64,000 nucleotides of DNA from Nocardiopsis ganjiahuensis DSM 45031 (GCF_000341085.1 NZ_ANBA01000012.1:87230-151229); one strand, 5' to 3'; shown: positions 1 to 12,045, counted from the stretch's first letter. Made by a program: numbers and translations. Notes: generated by a model not told the origin, from the letters alone.

Positions 1-1
1 G

Positions 2-220
2 GCTGTGGAGACCCTCGAGGCGGACCTGGACGGCGACGACATCCAGATCGCCTTCAACTCGGGGTTCCTGCTGGACGGGCTCGGTGCCATCGGGACCGAC
101 GTCGCCCGTCTGCACTTCACCACCTCGACCAAGCCCGCCATCCTCACCGGCAAGCCGGCCGAGGAGGGCTCGTCCCCCGAGTACCGCTACCTGATCATGC
201 CGGTCCGCCTCTCCGGCTGA
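2..220 (+). CDS. dnaN: DNA polymerase III sliding clamp (beta), C-terminal fragment
   Basis: This is the last 72 residues of the beta sliding clamp, the ring that tethers the replicative polymerase to DNA. The open frame runs in from the left edge, so the true start is outside the window and no internal start should be used. The end, YRYLIMPVRLSG, is the typical clamp C-terminus with the PVR strand. Its position ahead of gnd, recF and gyrB is the usual order in actinobacteria and places oriC just to the left. Confidence 0.93.
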   Translation, partial: AVETLEADLDGDDIQIAFNSGFLLDGLGAIGTDVARLHFTTSTKPAILTGKPAEEGSSPEYRYLIMPVRLSG

Positions 221-327
221 CCGGAGCGCCGGTTCGATCCACAGGCGTCCGCCGTCCTGCCCGTGCACGAACCCGCGGGCCGGACGGCTTCCACCATGTC
301 CACAGGTGCCCGAAGGGGAGTGCACAC

Positions 328-1251
328 ATGCAGATCGGAATGATCGGCCTCGGCAAGATGGGCGGCAACATGGCCGCCCGCCTGCGCGAGAAGGGCCACG
401 ACGTCGTCGGCTACGACGTGTCCCCCGGTGAGCGGGACGTCGAGACGCTGAGCGAGCTCGTCGGCCGTCTCGAGGCGCCCCGCGCCGTGTGGGTGATGGT
501 TCCGGCCGGCGACCCGACCAACACGATCATCGCTGAGCTCGGCGACCTCCTCTCCGAGGGCGACATCGTCGTGGAGGGCGGCAACACCCACTACGTCGAC
601 GACCAGCCGCGCTCCGAGGCGCTGGCCGCCAAGGGCATCGGTTACGTCGACGCCGGCGTCAGCGGCGGTGTGTGGGGCCGCCAGAACGGCTACGGGATCA
701 TGGTCGGCGGCCGGGACGAGGACGTGGAGCGCCTGCGCCCCGTCTTCGACTCCCTGACCCCCGACGAGGGCGGCGGTTTCGTGCACGCCGGTGCGGTCGG
801 CGCGGGCCACTTCGTGAAGATGGTCCACAACGGCATCGAGTACGGCATGATGCAGTCCTTCGCCGAGGGCTACGAGCTGATGGTCGCCTCGGGCATCGTC
901 AAGGACGTCCCCGGCACCCTGGAGAGCTGGCGCGAGGGCACGGTCGTCCGCTCCTGGCTGCTGGACCTGCTCGGCCGCGCCCTGGAGGAGGACCCGGACC
1001 TGTCGGAGCTGCGCGGCTACGTGCAGGACTCCGGTGAGGGCCGCTGGACCGTCCAGGCCGCCGTGGACCTCGCGGTCCCCGCCCCGGCGATCACCGCCTC
1101 GCTCTTCGCGCGGTTCGCCTCCCGCCAGGACGACAGCCAGGCCATGAAGGTCGTCGCCGCCCTGCGCAACCAGTTCGGCGGGCACGCCGTCACCAGGGCC
1201 GAGGCGAAGACCGTCACCGAGGCCGAGGCACAGGCCGTCGACGAGGACTAG
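328..1251 (+). CDS. gnd: 6-phosphogluconate dehydrogenase (decarboxylating), short form
   Basis: The enzyme oxidises and decarboxylates 6-phosphogluconate to ribulose 5-phosphate in the cytosolic pentose phosphate pathway. The protein has 307 residues, the length of the short GndA/YqeC class rather than the roughly 480-residue class. Visible motifs are the Rossmann start GLGKMGGNMAARL (residues 7-19), EGGNTHYVDD, the substrate loop DAGVSGGVWG, and the catalytic Lys/His/Asn segment HFVKMVHNGIEYGMMQ. The ATG at 328 follows a GGGGAG ribosome site at about 315. The short class is often NAD-linked, but cofactor choice cannot be read here. The gene lies between dnaN and recF, as in other actinomycetes, and ends in a strong terminator. 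Confidence 0.93.
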   Translation: MQIGMIGLGKMGGNMAARLREKGHDVVGYDVSPGERDVETLSELVGRLEAPRAVWVMVPAGDPTNTIIAELGDLLSEGDIVVEGGNTHYVDDQPRSEALAAKGIGYVDAGVSGGVWGRQNGYGIMVGGRDEDVERLRPVFDSLTPDEGGGFVHAGAVGAGHFVKMVHNGIEYGMMQSFAEGYELMVASGIVKDVPGTLESWREGTVVRSWLLDLLGRALEEDPDLSELRGYVQDSGEGRWTVQAAVDLAVPAPAITASLFARFASRQDDSQAMKVVAALRNQFGGHAVTRAEAKTVTEAEAQAVDED

Positions 1252-1269
1252 CCGCACCCTGTTCTCTCT

Positions 1270-1305
1270 CCGGGGGCGGTCCGGGGTTCACCGGACCGCC
1301 CCCGG
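1270..1305 (+). terminator. Terminator after gnd
   Basis: A perfect 15-bp stem (1270-1284 with 1291-1305) encloses a six-base loop, GGTTCA, and is followed by CACTGTTTT. It separates gnd from recF. Confidence 0.85.
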
Positions 1306-1377
1306 CACTGTTTTCCCACCGCTTCACGCGGTTTCGCGCCGTCGCCCCACCGTTTCCCGCTCCAGGAGGAAGGCCGG

Positions 1378-2508
1378 ATGTACGTCTCCCACCTGCAACT
1401 GGCCGACTTCCGCTCCTACGAGTCGGCGCTGCTACAGCTCGAACCCGGTGTGAGCGTGTTCGTCGGCTCCAACGGTCAGGGCAAGACCAACCTGGTCGAG
1501 GCGATCGGCTACGTCGCGACCCTGGGCAGCCACCGTGTCTCCTCCGACACCCCGCTGGTCCGGCAGGGCGCACCCCGCTCGATCATCAGCGCCAAGGTCG
1601 TCCGCGACGGCCGGGACATGATGGTCGACCTGGAGATCAACCCCGGGCGGGCCAACCGCGCCCGGGTCAACCGTGGCTCGGCCGGACGCCCCCGCGACGT
1701 TCTGGGCATCCTGCGCACGGTGCTCTTCGCCCCCGAGGACCTGGCCCTGGTCAAGGGCGACCCGGGAGAGCGGCGCCGTTTCCTCGACGAGCTCCTGGTG
1801 ACGAGGGCCCCGCGGATGGCGGGGGTGCGCTCGGACTACGAACGCGTGCTCAAACAGCGCAACGCCCTGCTGAAGTCGGCCTCGGCGCGGATGCGCCAGC
1901 GCGCCACCCCGGACCTGAGCACGCTGGAGGTCTGGGACTCCCACCTCGCCGAGACCGGCGCCGAGCTCCTGACCGCCCGGCTGGGGCTGGTGGAGGAGCT
2001 GCGACCGCTGATCGCGCACTCCTACGCGGGGCTGACCGACTCGGGCGGTCCGGCGGTGCCCACCTACCGGAGCTCCGCGGTCCCGGAGGGGCAGGAGATC
2101 CCCCGCGACCGTCCACAGCTTGTGGAAGTCCTGCGCGAAGCGATGGCCGAGGCGCGCGACCGCGAACTCCAGCGGGGCATCAGCCTGGTCGGCCCGCACC
2201 GCGACGAGCTGCACCTCCAGCTCGGTGATCTGCCCGCGAAGGGGTACGCCAGTCAGGGAGAGTCCTGGTCGTACGCCCTGTCGTTCAAACTGGCCGCCTT
2301 CGAACTGCTGCGGGCCGACGGCGACGACCCGGTCCTGATCCTGGACGACGTCTTCGCGGAACTGGACGCCGAGCGCCGCCGCAGGTTGGCCGGACGGGTG
2401 CGTGACGCCGAGCAGGTCCTGGTGACCGCGGCGGTCGGCGAGGACATCCCGAAGGAACTGGACGGAGCCAGGTTCGGGGTACGCGAAGGGGTGGTCGAGA
2501 GTGAGTGA
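1378..2508 (+). CDS. recF: DNA replication/repair protein RecF
   Basis: RecF is an SMC-like ATPase that helps load RecA at gapped DNA with RecO and RecR. The 376-residue product has the family's normal length. It starts [14 protein letters not shown], has Walker A at GSNGQGKTN (about residues 31-39), the RecF segment [10 protein letters not shown], and Walker [12 protein letters not shown] near residue 320. The ATG at 1378 is preceded by CAGGAGGAAGG. Its 3' end overlaps the next gene by 8 bp, so the two are translationally coupled. Confidence 0.96.
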   Translation: MYVSHLQLADFRSYESALLQLEPGVSVFVGSNGQGKTNLVEAIGYVATLGSHRVSSDTPLVRQGAPRSIISAKVVRDGRDMMVDLEINPGRANRARVNRGSAGRPRDVLGILRTVLFAPEDLALVKGDPGERRRFLDELLVTRAPRMAGVRSDYERVLKQRNALLKSASARMRQRATPDLSTLEVWDSHLAETGAELLTARLGLVEELRPLIAHSYAGLTDSGGPAVPTYRSSAVPEGQEIPRDRPQLVEVLREAMAEARDRELQRGISLVGPHRDELHLQLGDLPAKGYASQGESWSYALSFKLAAFELLRADGDDPVLILDDVFAELDAERRRRLAGRVRDAEQVLVTAAVGEDIPKELDGARFGVREGVVESE

Positions 2509-3088
2509 GGGTTATCCACAGCCTGTGGATCCCGGGCTGCCGTATTCGGTCCCGGGCCGCGACACCTCCGGTTCCGGCGCGCCCCGTCCACAGCCTGTGG
2601 ACGAAGGTCCGGCCCCGGCGACACCTCCGACCGTTCCCCCTGCCGAGCCCCCCGCGGCCCCGGCGGCCACCGGGGCGGACCTGGCCCGCCAGGCCCTGGC
2701 CCGGGCCAAGGCGGAGGCGCGCGAACGCGGTGCCGTTCCCCGGGGCATGAACCGGAATCGAAAACGTGGCCGATTGCGGTCACGGAACGAGCCCCAACTG
2801 TTCGGTGACGCGGTGCGCACCTGGCTGATCGAGCACGGTTGGCAGGAGCAGGTCGCCATCGGCGGTGTGTTCGGCCGGTGGGCGGACATCGTGGGCGACT
2901 TCAACGCCGAACACCTGCGTCCGGAAAGTTATTCGGAGGGAGAACTGGTTGTTGTGGCCGATTCACCCACGATGGCGGCTCACGCACGAGCGATGGTTCG
3001 GGATTTGATGCGCCGGCTGAACGAGGAGCTGGGTGACGGCACCGTCATCGCCATCAAGGTCAAAGGACCCGGTTTCCGTCGCCGCTGA
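2501..3088 (+). CDS. DUF721 / DciA-type protein
   Basis: This 195-residue protein of the DUF721 family is the actinobacterial gene normally found between recF and gyrB. Family knowledge links DciA-like proteins to loading of the replicative helicase DnaB in bacteria without DnaC. The N-terminal 80 residues are Pro/Ala-rich, probably disordered, and contain the same PQPVD pentapeptide twice (about residues 6-10 and 31-35), each coded by a palindrome resembling a pair of DnaA boxes. The conserved domain follows ([15 protein letters not shown] through [17 protein letters not shown] to [14 protein letters not shown]). The start is GTG at 2501, inside recF. An internal ATG start is possible but would cut the low-complexity leader. 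Confidence 0.88.
   Translation: MSEGYPQPVDPGLPYSVPGRDTSGSGAPRPQPVDEGPAPATPPTVPPAEPPAAPAATGADLARQALARAKAEARERGAVPRGMNRNRKRGRLRSRNEPQLFGDAVRTWLIEHGWQEQVAIGGVFGRWADIVGDFNAEHLRPESYSEGELVVVADSPTMAAHARAMVRDLMRRLNEELGDGTVIAIKVKGPGFRRR
2512..2602. promoter_or_regulatory. DnaA-box-like palindromes inside the DUF721 gene
   Basis: TTATCCACA at 2512-2520 is a perfect match to the classical DnaA box. It forms one arm of the 17-bp palindrome ATCCACAGCCTGTGGAT at 2514-2530. A second palindrome, GTCCACAGCCTGTGGAC, is at 2586-2602. Binding by DnaA is inferred from sequence only. Confidence 0.45.
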
Positions 3089-5498
<2,410 letters not shown>

Positions 5499-5549
5499 GT
5501 CCTCCACCCGCCCACGCTCCAGCAAGCTTCGTAGAAGGGATCGACATCC

Positions 5550-8162
5550 GTGACGGATGCGAACAACCCCGACGCCCCTGAGGGCGGGGACTCCAGTATC
5601 GAGTCCCTGCCCCGTGTGACCGACCGGATCGAGCCCGTCGACATCCAGGTCGAGATGCAGCGCAGCTATCTCGACTACGCGATGTCGGTCATCGTCGGTC
5701 GTGCGCTCCCCGACGTCCGCGACGGTCTCAAGCCGGTCCACCAGCGCGTGCTCTACGCGATGTACGACGGCGGATACCGCCCCGACCGCGGGTACTTCAA
5801 GTGCGCCCGCGTCGTCGGTGACGTGATGGGTAACTACCACCCGCACGGTGACAGCGCCATCTACGACACCCTGGTCCGCCTGGCCCAGTGGTGGTCGATG
5901 CGGATGCCGCTGGTCGACCCGAACGGCAACTTCGGCTCGCCGGGCAACGACCCCGCGGCCGCCATGCGCTACACGGAGTGCAAGCTCGCTCCGCTGGCCA
6001 TGGAGATGCTCCGGGACATCGACAAGGAGACCGTCGACTTCCGGCCCAACTACGACGGCCGCTCCTCCGAGCCCGTCGTGCTGCCCGCCCGGTTCCCGAA
6101 CCTGCTCGTCAACGGCTCCTCGGGTATCGCGGTCGGTATGGCGACCAACATCCCGCCGCACAACCTGCGCGAGGTCGCCGACGGCGTCAACTGGTACCTC
6201 GACAACCCCGAGACCGAGGACGAGGAGCTGCTCGACCAGCTCATCGCCCGGGTCAAGGGCCCCGACTTCCCGACCCGCGGCCTCATCGTGGGCAAGCGCG
6301 GGATCGAGGAGGCCTACCGGACCGGGCGCGGCTCCATCACCATGCGCGCCGTGGTCGAGGTCGAGGAGGACAGCCGCGGTCGCCAGACCCTGGTCATCAC
6401 CGAGCTGCCCTACCAGGTCAACCCGGACAACCTCGCGCTGAAGATCGCCGACCTGGTCAAGGACGGCAAGATCACCGGCATCGCCGACGTGCGCGACGAG
6501 AGCAGCGGCCGCACCGGCCAGCGCCTGGTCATCGTGCTCAAGCGCGACGCCGTCGCCAAGGTCGTGCTGAACAACCTTTACAAGCACACCCAGCTGCAGG
6601 AGACCTTCGGCGCGAACATGCTGGCCCTGGTCGACGGGGTGCCGCGCACCCTGCGCCTGGACCAGATGATCCGCCACTGGGTCAAGCACCAGGTCGAGGT
6701 CATCGTCCGCCGGACGAAGTACCTCCTGCGCAAGGCCGAGGAGCGCGCGCACATCCTGCGTGCGCTGCTCAAGGCGATGGACCGCATCGACGAGGTCATC
6801 AGCCTCATCCGGAGCAGCGCCTCGGCCGACGACGCGCGCACCGGCCTGATGGGCCTGCTGGAGATCGACGACATCCAGGCCCGCGCGATCCTCGACATGC
6901 AGCTGCGCAAGCTCGCCGCCCTGGAGCGCAACGCCCTGACGGCCGAGTACGACGAGCTGATGGCGCTCATCTCCGACTACAACGACATCCTCGCCTCGGA
7001 CGTCCGGCAGCGGAGCATCATCCGCGAGGAGCTGGGCGAGATCGTCGACAAGTACGGCGACGAGCGGCGCACCCACATCATCCCGTTCGAGGGTGACATG
7101 CGCATGGAGGACTTCATCGCCGAGGAGGACGTGGTCGTCACGATCTCCCGCGGTGGGTACGCCAAGCGCACCCGCATCGACAACTACCGTGCGCAGAAGC
7201 GCGGCGGCAAGGGCGTGCGGGGTGCCCAGCTCAAGCAGGACGACATCGTCCAGCACTTCTTCGTCACCACCACCCACCACTGGATCCTGTGCTTCACGAA
7301 CCAGGGCCGGGTGTACCGGACGAAGGCCTACGAGCTGCCGGAGGCCGCTCGCGACGCGCGCGGCCAGCACGTCGCCAACCTGCTGCCCTTCCAGCCGGGC
7401 GAGGAGATCGCGCAGATCATGGCTCTGCGCGACTACGAGGCCGCTCCCTACCTGGTGCTGGCCACCCGTGAGGGCCTGGTCAAGAAGTCGCGGCTGGAGG
7501 ACTTCGACTCCGCGCGCGCGGCGGGCATCATCGCGATCAACCTCCGCGAGGAGGACGAGCTGATCTCCGCGCGGCTGGTCTTCCCCGACGACGACCTGCT
7601 GCTGATCTCCAGCGACGCCCAGGCGATCCGCTTCCCGGCCTCCGACGAGTCGCTGCGCCCCATGGGCCGCGCGACCAGCGGTGTGATCGGTATGCGGTTC
7701 CTGGAGGGCGACTACCTGCTCTCCATGGACGTCATCCGCCCCGACGACGGTTCCACCGACGTCCTGGTCGCCACCGAGAACGGGTACGCCAAGCGGACCC
7801 CCTCGGAGCAGTACCCGGTGCAGAACCGCGGCGGCAAGGGTGTGCTGACGGCGAAGGTCGTGGAGGCGCGCGGCAAGCTGGTCGGCGCGCTGATGGTGGA
7901 CCCGGAGGTGGACGAGATCTTCGCGATCACCTCCGCCGGCGGGGTCATCCGCACCGGTGCCGCCGAGGTGAAGCAGTCCGGCCGCACCACCATGGGCGTC
8001 CGGCTGATGAACCTGGACAAGGGCAACAAGATCGTGGCCGTGGCCGCCAACGCCGAAGCCGCCGAGGAGGCCGAGGCCGAGGAGGTCGCCGACGCCGTCG
8101 AGGCGGCCGGGGCCGACACGGGCGACGAGCAGGTCGCGGGTGAAGGCAACCCCGAGGCCTAG
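5550..8162 (+). CDS. gyrA: DNA gyrase subunit A
   Basis: GyrA is the DNA-cleaving subunit of gyrase. It has 870 residues, starting at GTG 5550 nine bases after GAAGGGA. The active-site tyrosine is Tyr141 in [12 protein letters not shown]. The quinolone-resistance region [10 protein letters not shown] keeps the wild-type Ser102 and Asp106. The C-terminal beta-pinwheel contains the GyrA box QKRGGKG (about residues 549-555) and a second copy, QNRGGKG. The last 45 residues are an acidic Ala/Glu-rich tail. There is no sign of truncation. Confidence 0.97.
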   Translation: MTDANNPDAPEGGDSSIESLPRVTDRIEPVDIQVEMQRSYLDYAMSVIVGRALPDVRDGLKPVHQRVLYAMYDGGYRPDRGYFKCARVVGDVMGNYHPHGDSAIYDTLVRLAQWWSMRMPLVDPNGNFGSPGNDPAAAMRYTECKLAPLAMEMLRDIDKETVDFRPNYDGRSSEPVVLPARFPNLLVNGSSGIAVGMATNIPPHNLREVADGVNWYLDNPETEDEELLDQLIARVKGPDFPTRGLIVGKRGIEEAYRTGRGSITMRAVVEVEEDSRGRQTLVITELPYQVNPDNLALKIADLVKDGKITGIADVRDESSGRTGQRLVIVLKRDAVAKVVLNNLYKHTQLQETFGANMLALVDGVPRTLRLDQMIRHWVKHQVEVIVRRTKYLLRKAEERAHILRALLKAMDRIDEVISLIRSSASADDARTGLMGLLEIDDIQARAILDMQLRKLAALERNALTAEYDELMALISDYNDILASDVRQRSIIREELGEIVDKYGDERRTHIIPFEGDMRMEDFIAEEDVVVTISRGGYAKRTRIDNYRAQKRGGKGVRGAQLKQDDIVQHFFVTTTHHWILCFTNQGRVYRTKAYELPEAARDARGQHVANLLPFQPGEEIAQIMALRDYEAAPYLVLATREGLVKKSRLEDFDSARAAGIIAINLREEDELISARLVFPDDDLLLISSDAQAIRFPASDESLRPMGRATSGVIGMRFLEGDYLLSMDVIRPDDGSTDVLVATENGYAKRTPSEQYPVQNRGGKGVLTAKVVEARGKLVGALMVDPEVDEIFAITSAGGVIRTGAAEVKQSGRTTMGVRLMNLDKGNKIVAVAANAEAAEEAEAEEVADAVEAAGADTGDEQVAGEGNPEA

Positions 8163-8263
8163 ACTGCGCGTTAAGTGCAGTACGTCCCGCGGGGTTCGTT
8201 TCGGCGGCCCCGCGGGACATACGGATCGACCCGTCTCAACGAAAGTCCAGCGGTAGCGCTTCT

Positions 8264-8884
8264 ATGTCTGAGAACCAGCGGAACACCACCAGCAACGAGT
8301 CCGAAGCGGCTGCGACCGCCGGTGACGCGGACGTGGAGACGGCGGAGCCGACCCTTGAGGGTTCCTCCGAGGGCTCCTCGGCGGCAACGGGTACGGAATC
8401 GGGGGCAACGACAGTGACGACCGAAGCGGAACCCGAGCCCGAGGAGCCGCAGGAGCCCGCGGAGCCCGCATCCGCGGGGCCGAGCGCGGTCAAGGCGTCC
8501 TTGGCGAGCCGTAAGGCCCACCTGACCGTCTCCCGTGTCGAGCCGTGGTCGGTGATGAAGTTCAGCTTCGTGGTCGCCCTCGTCTGCTTCATCGTCCTGT
8601 TCGTCGCGGTCGCGGTCATCTACGCGACCCTGTCGATGCTGGGTGTGTTCGACGAACTGACCAGCATGATCAACGCCCTCCTGGAGGGCGACGGCGGCGA
8701 GGACGAGCTGGGCCTGAACCCGGCCGCCTGGTTCTCCCCCGGCCGTGTGCTGGGCTACACCGGTGTGATCGGTGCCCTGAACGTCGTGCTGATCACCGCC
8801 CTGTCGACGGTGGGAGCGATGCTGTACAACCTGGTCTCCGACCTGGTCGGCGGCGTCGACGTCACCCTCTCCGAGGCCGAGTAG
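8264..8884 (+). CDS. DUF3566 membrane protein
   Basis: This 206-residue protein of the DUF3566 family is found downstream of gyrA across actinobacteria (the Rv0007 position in mycobacteria). The first 80 or so residues are Glu/Ala/Thr-rich and probably disordered in the cytoplasm. Two hydrophobic segments follow, VVALVCFIVLFVAVAVIYAT (about 102-121) and GVIGALNVVLITALSTVGAM (about 166-185), separated by a short acidic loop. Its function is unknown. A link to envelope or growth-zone organisation is suggested only by family context. A strong hairpin follows the stop. Confidence 0.85.
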   Translation: MSENQRNTTSNESEAAATAGDADVETAEPTLEGSSEGSSAATGTESGATTVTTEAEPEPEEPQEPAEPASAGPSAVKASLASRKAHLTVSRVEPWSVMKFSFVVALVCFIVLFVAVAVIYATLSMLGVFDELTSMINALLEGDGGEDELGLNPAAWFSPGRVLGYTGVIGALNVVLITALSTVGAMLYNLVSDLVGGVDVTLSEAE

Positions 8885-8895
8885 TCCTCTGCTGC

Positions 8896-8936
8896 CCGTC
8901 GGGCCCGGCTCTTCCCAGGAGAGCCGGGCCCGACGG
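8896..8936 (+). terminator. Terminator after the DUF3566 gene
   Basis: A perfect 17-bp GC-rich stem (8896-8912 with 8920-8936) with a 7-base loop, followed by CTTTCCC, closes the gyrBA-DUF3566 unit. Confidence 0.85.
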
Positions 8937-9081
8937 CTTTCCCGGCGGTTCGGAGCACTCCCGAAACCCGCTAAAATGGGAGGTGAAGAGGGACGCGGCA
9001 GGCCGTGTCCCACTCTTCGCCGCCTCACGGAAGCCGGTTCGCCCCGGTCTCCCGGATGCGGTAGAGTTCCTGTCGGAACGA

Positions 9082-9155
9082 GGGCGTATAGCTCAGTCGG
9101 TTAGAGCGCATCCCTGATAAGGATGAGGCCCCAGGTTCAAGTCCTGGTACGCCCA
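9082..9155 (+). tRNA. ileT: tRNA-Ile (GAT)
   Basis: A 74-base cloverleaf with acceptor arm GGGCGTA/TACGCCC, D-loop GCTCAGTCGGTTAGAGC, anticodon GAT at 9116-9118 in the loop CTGATAA, and T-arm CCAGGTTCAAGTCCTGG. The 3' CCA is not encoded in full. In many actinobacteria a tRNA-Ala follows directly. None is visible here, and an accessory island begins instead. Confidence 0.97.
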
Positions 9156-9173
9156 CCCAGTTTCATCTGGTCA

Positions 9174-9206
9174 GAGCCTTGCATCTCCACTCGGAGAGCA
9201 GGGCTC
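9174..9206 (+). terminator. Hairpin after tRNA-Ile
   Basis: GAGCC...GGCTC outer arms enclose a CTCC/GGAG inner stem, followed by TTCCTGTTG. A close relative occurs at 11683-11715, so this hairpin is part of the repeat unit described below. Confidence 0.6.
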
Positions 9207-9339
9207 TTCCTGTTGTGGCCCTCATCTGACCGCGGGACCCCACGCCCGTCCCCTGTCCGAGTCCGGGCTCCCCTGCACTCAGCGGTGCCGACAGGACGCC
9301 GAGTCGACAACAGGTCGAATCGCTATGTCGACTCGACTC
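9206..9339. repeat. Island repeat, copy A
   Basis: This block matches copy C at 18017-18150, with 50 consecutive identical bases (9288-9337 = 18100-18149). It contains an inverted repeat, GAGTCGACA (9301-9309) / TGTCGACTC (9326-9334). It ends next to the 3' end of a decayed HTH gene. Confidence 0.8.
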
Positions 9340-9535
9340 TAGCCGACACTCCCCAGGCAGGAAGAGGCACGCCCAGGAGCTCCAGAAGCTCTGCGGTGGC
9401 CACCCGGTAGGTTCCGCCATAGCGGAGCAGCCGGCAGGGGAACTGGCCGCTTCTGGCGAGCTTGTACGCCGTCGTCCTCCCCATGTGCAGGGCACGTGCG
9501 GCCATCATCAGGTCGATAGCGGCTGGTAGACCCTA
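9323..9535 (-). pseudogene. Excisionase-like HTH gene, 5'-broken copy
   Basis: The reading frame MGRTTAYKLARSGQFPCRL...GGTYRVATAELLELLGVPLPA is nearly identical to the intact gene at 11818-12045. Upstream, the codon that is TAC (Tyr) in the intact copy lies in a stretch that here reads TAG, and similarity stops beyond it. The first 23 or so residues are therefore lost, although a 61-residue remnant could still start at internal ATGs. The C-terminus also runs eight residues past the intact stop. The family is the short MerR/Xis-type HTH proteins of actinomycete integrative elements. The remnant adjoins tRNA-Ile, a usual integration target. Confidence 0.75.
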
Positions 9536-9608
9536 CAGCTGTTGCCTGATGGGGCTGACGACTCTCCGCGATGCGTGGACCTGAGCACTTCATTGGCTAG
9601 AAAGCGAC

Positions 9609-10547
9609 TTATGGAACCCGCCAGGTGATCTGGAACCTTTGCTCTGGCGGGAACGAGGGGCGTCCCACTGTCCTACCCTCCTTGATGAGGTAATGGGATA
9701 CCAGGAAGTGTGCTTCCTCGGAGACCTCGTGCCACGTTTCAGGTGTAACGCTCAAGGCTTCGCGGAGCAGGCTTTTATCGCTCTCAGCTCGGAGTACCTC
9801 GGCCTTCTCCTCCGGGTCGATGGTGTCGTCGGAGTGAAACGTATGGAAGGAGCGGGCTAGCAGGTTGGGTTCTGACCGCAATCGGTGAAGGATTTGGCTG
9901 TTGCAGTAGTTCATGATCTCGAGGGCCTCCTGCACCTCGTGCTGAGGGTCTTGGTAGCCGTATGGCGTTCCTTCAGCCGCACCTACGTAGTCACCCTTCA
10001 GCGAGCGAAGGAGTGCTCGCAGGAAGAAGTCAAGTCCCATATCGTCGATGGTGCGCTTGGCGACCTCGACCCATGTGTCCTCAGAGATCATGGGGTCGTG
10101 CGGGACCGCGAGTGAGGGGTCGATCTCAATGGCGTTGAAAGGGTTAACCATGATTCCGGAAACCATCTCCGGGGTCCATTTCCCGTCTTCTCCACCCCAC
10201 CCTTCGGTTCGTATGAACTCCTCGGCGGAGAGATAGGCGCCGGACTCCCCCTCCTTGATCACCCGCCACAGGCGCAGGATACGGAAAGCCTCTTGTGCCC
10301 GGTTCCTGGGCGGATGGCAGTTGTCCGCCAGCACAGAGACAACGGATTCGAGCGTCTCCCACCCGGGCATCCGAAGCAGCTTGATTGTGGTCCGGGCGGC
10401 TTCGTGGCTCACCTCCAGTAGGCCCTGATCGCCCGCCGTCAGTTTCTCGATGCGTCGATAGCTGATCCTCCCCGTGGCCCGGTGGAGCTCATCCAGCGCG
10501 TCCGCTAGCTCTTGCTTCGCTTCGGGGAGTTCGGAGGATGCAGTCAT
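9609..10547 (-). CDS. Hypothetical protein with N-terminal HTH-like domain
   Basis: This protein of 312 residues has unknown function. Residues about 8-75 (ALDELHRATGRISYRRIEKLT...TIKLLRMPGWETLESVVSVLA) have the pattern of the XRE-like domain at the front of many actinobacterial regulators. The rest is helical, acidic and not recognised. I prefer ATG at 10547 (MTASSELPEAKQ), with GAAGG upstream. A TTG at 10580 would add 11 residues. A TTGACA lies about 50 bases upstream on the coding strand and could be a -35. GC content and codon use are lower than in the flanking core genes, which supports acquisition by transfer. Confidence 0.65.
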   Translation of the reverse strand: MTASSELPEAKQELADALDELHRATGRISYRRIEKLTAGDQGLLEVSHEAARTTIKLLRMPGWETLESVVSVLADNCHPPRNRAQEAFRILRLWRVIKEGESGAYLSAEEFIRTEGWGGEDGKWTPEMVSGIMVNPFNAIEIDPSLAVPHDPMISEDTWVEVAKRTIDDMGLDFFLRALLRSLKGDYVGAAEGTPYGYQDPQHEVQEALEIMNYCNSQILHRLRSEPNLLARSFHTFHSDDTIDPEEKAEVLRAESDKSLLREALSVTPETWHEVSEEAHFLVSHYLIKEGRTVGRPSFPPEQRFQITWRVP

Positions 10548-10676
10548 CTCCGTCGCCAACCTTCTAAGGCTCAGTGTCAATTTCTGTCAACAGCCTAGAG
10601 CTAGGAGGGTGCTGTCTGGGCGGATTCTGCGCAAGTCCGCGGCTGGGCGACCAACCGTGACAAGCGGTTCGGTCAG

Positions 10677-11429
10677 ATGGTGAACATGGTGGGGCCCATC
10701 CCCCGGACCTTTGGAGGAGACTTGCACATCCCCGCCTACGCACTGGATGAGATCCAGAGCTCGGTTCCCTCCGAGCCGAACCTTCAGCAGACCGAAGGCA
10801 CACACTGCTGCTTCTGCAACTCTCCGTTTCCCCAGCCCCGACTGCGCGTTCCACTCCGATCGGCCGAAGGGCTGTCTCTCAACGGTTGTCGCCCCTGTCT
10901 CACCGCTCTGGTTGCTCGGGTTCGTAGGCAACGGGACTCGAAGCTGGCCGAACAGATTCCCCGGCCGCACCTGGATGATCTGATCCAGGGACGAGAGGAG
11001 CAGGATTACTTGAACTCCCTCATGAACGCGACACGGGCAGCAAAGGCTGTTACCCGCCTTCTCGCCGATAAAGATCTCTCGCCGCAAGAAGTCGCTTGGG
11101 TAGCTGTCGCTCTTGAGTCAGCCTTTGATTGGGCTACGACCGGAAAGGAGAGGTTGCCGTACCTGGCGGACTCCCCCGACAGCCCGTTCGCCAAGCCCGA
11201 GGTCCGTCTCTACCTCGAGATGTCCTTGGCCAGGGAGTTCATCGCACACCGTCTCGTCTACCACGTGCTCAACGAATCTTCCTCTCCGGAGCCCGAGATG
11301 TGCGAGGAAATCGAATGTCCTGCCGACTGCTCTGGTCGCCACGAGTTCGACCACATCGACTGCGGGCCAGACGAAATCTTCGACGCATTGGCACGCCATG
11401 GCGTCGAACTTCCAGAAGAAGGGAGCTGA
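10677..11429 (+). CDS. Hypothetical protein with zinc-ribbon-like cysteines
   Basis: A 250-residue protein with no recognised family. Two CxxC pairs, C44-x-x-C47 and C71-x-x-C74, look like a zinc ribbon, and a second Cys/His-rich patch (CEEIECPADCSGRHEFDH) lies near residue 215. The middle is helical. It starts at ATG 10677. A second ATG at 10686 is possible. Its stop is two bases before the next start (TGAGCATG), so it is coupled to the small membrane protein downstream. The upstream HTH gene is divergent, leaving about 130 bp for both promoters. Confidence 0.6.
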   Translation: MVNMVGPIPRTFGGDLHIPAYALDEIQSSVPSEPNLQQTEGTHCCFCNSPFPQPRLRVPLRSAEGLSLNGCRPCLTALVARVRRQRDSKLAEQIPRPHLDDLIQGREEQDYLNSLMNATRAAKAVTRLLADKDLSPQEVAWVAVALESAFDWATTGKERLPYLADSPDSPFAKPEVRLYLEMSLAREFIAHRLVYHVLNESSSPEPEMCEEIECPADCSGRHEFDHIDCGPDEIFDALARHGVELPEEGS

Positions 11430-11431
11430 GC

Positions 11432-11638
11432 ATGTGGAACTGGGGTGACATGATGCTCATGTTGATCTCTGCCTTCGGATGTTTGGCTCTGTTCATCTCC
11501 CAGGCCAACGAGATTCTGGACAGGCTTCCTCGACTGTTCGCCGCTTGGCATAAGGTTGTGGGCTCGGGAGGAAACCAACAGGGCCACATCCCTGAGGGGC
11601 TCGACGGCAACTCCAGCAAGCGGTCGGATGATCACTGA
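11432..11638 (+). CDS. Small membrane protein
   Basis: A 68-residue protein with one hydrophobic segment (about residues 8-22, MLMLISAFGCLALFI) and a hydrophilic Gly/Ser/His tail. It starts two bases after the previous stop, with GGGAG as ribosome site, so the pair forms an operon. Function is unknown. The pairing of a soluble Cys-rich protein with a tiny membrane partner resembles many effector/anchor pairs, but this is only a pattern. Confidence 0.6.
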   Translation: MWNWGDMMLMLISAFGCLALFISQANEILDRLPRLFAAWHKVVGSGGNQQGHIPEGLDGNSSKRSDDH

Positions 11639-11682
11639 TAGAGACCAGCTTCTAGGCTGAGGCCTCGGTATCCTCTGCTTCG

Positions 11683-11718
11683 GAGCCTTGTCTCTCCATA
11701 TGGAGAGCAGGGCTCTTT
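11683..11718 (+). terminator. Terminator, start of island repeat copy B
   Basis: GAGCCTTG/CAGGGCTC outer arms around the inner palindrome CTCTCCATATGGAGAG, followed by TTTCTGC. It closes the two-gene unit and is clearly related to the hairpin after tRNA-Ile. Confidence 0.75.
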
Positions 11719-11817
11719 CTGCTTTATTCGTGGGTTTCGGCCGGAAGCTACTCCGTCGCCGTCTACGTGCGGGGACGACAGCAGACCGGGTCGCTATGTC
11801 GACTCGGCTGCTGCTGC

Positions 11818-12045
11818 TCAACCCGAGGCAGGCAGCGGCACGCCCAGAAGCTCCAGGAGCTCCGCGGTGACTACTCGGTAGGTTCCGCCATAGTGGAGTA
11901 GCCGGCAGGGGAATCGGCCGCTTCTGGCGAGCTTGTACGCCGTCGTCCTCCCCATGCGCAGCACCTGGGCGGCCGTCATTAGGTCGACGGCGGCTGGTAG
12001 GTCGTACAACTCATGGATCGTGAAGGTCTTGCGTTCCCAGGCCAC
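11818..12045 (-). CDS. Excisionase-type HTH protein, intact copy
   Basis: A 75-residue DNA-binding protein of the MerR/Xis helix-turn-helix type: LMTAAQVLRMGRTTAYKLAR, then the wing GGTYRVVTAELLELLG. Such proteins control excision or transcription in actinomycete integrative elements. It starts at GTG 12045 behind GGGGAG with six-base spacing. No integrase lies beside it, so it may now act as a stand-alone regulator or be a leftover. Decayed relatives are at 9323-9535 and 18151-18215. Confidence 0.75.
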   Translation of the reverse strand: MAWERKTFTIHELYDLPAAVDLMTAAQVLRMGRTTAYKLARSGRFPCRLLHYGGTYRVVTAELLELLGVPLPASG

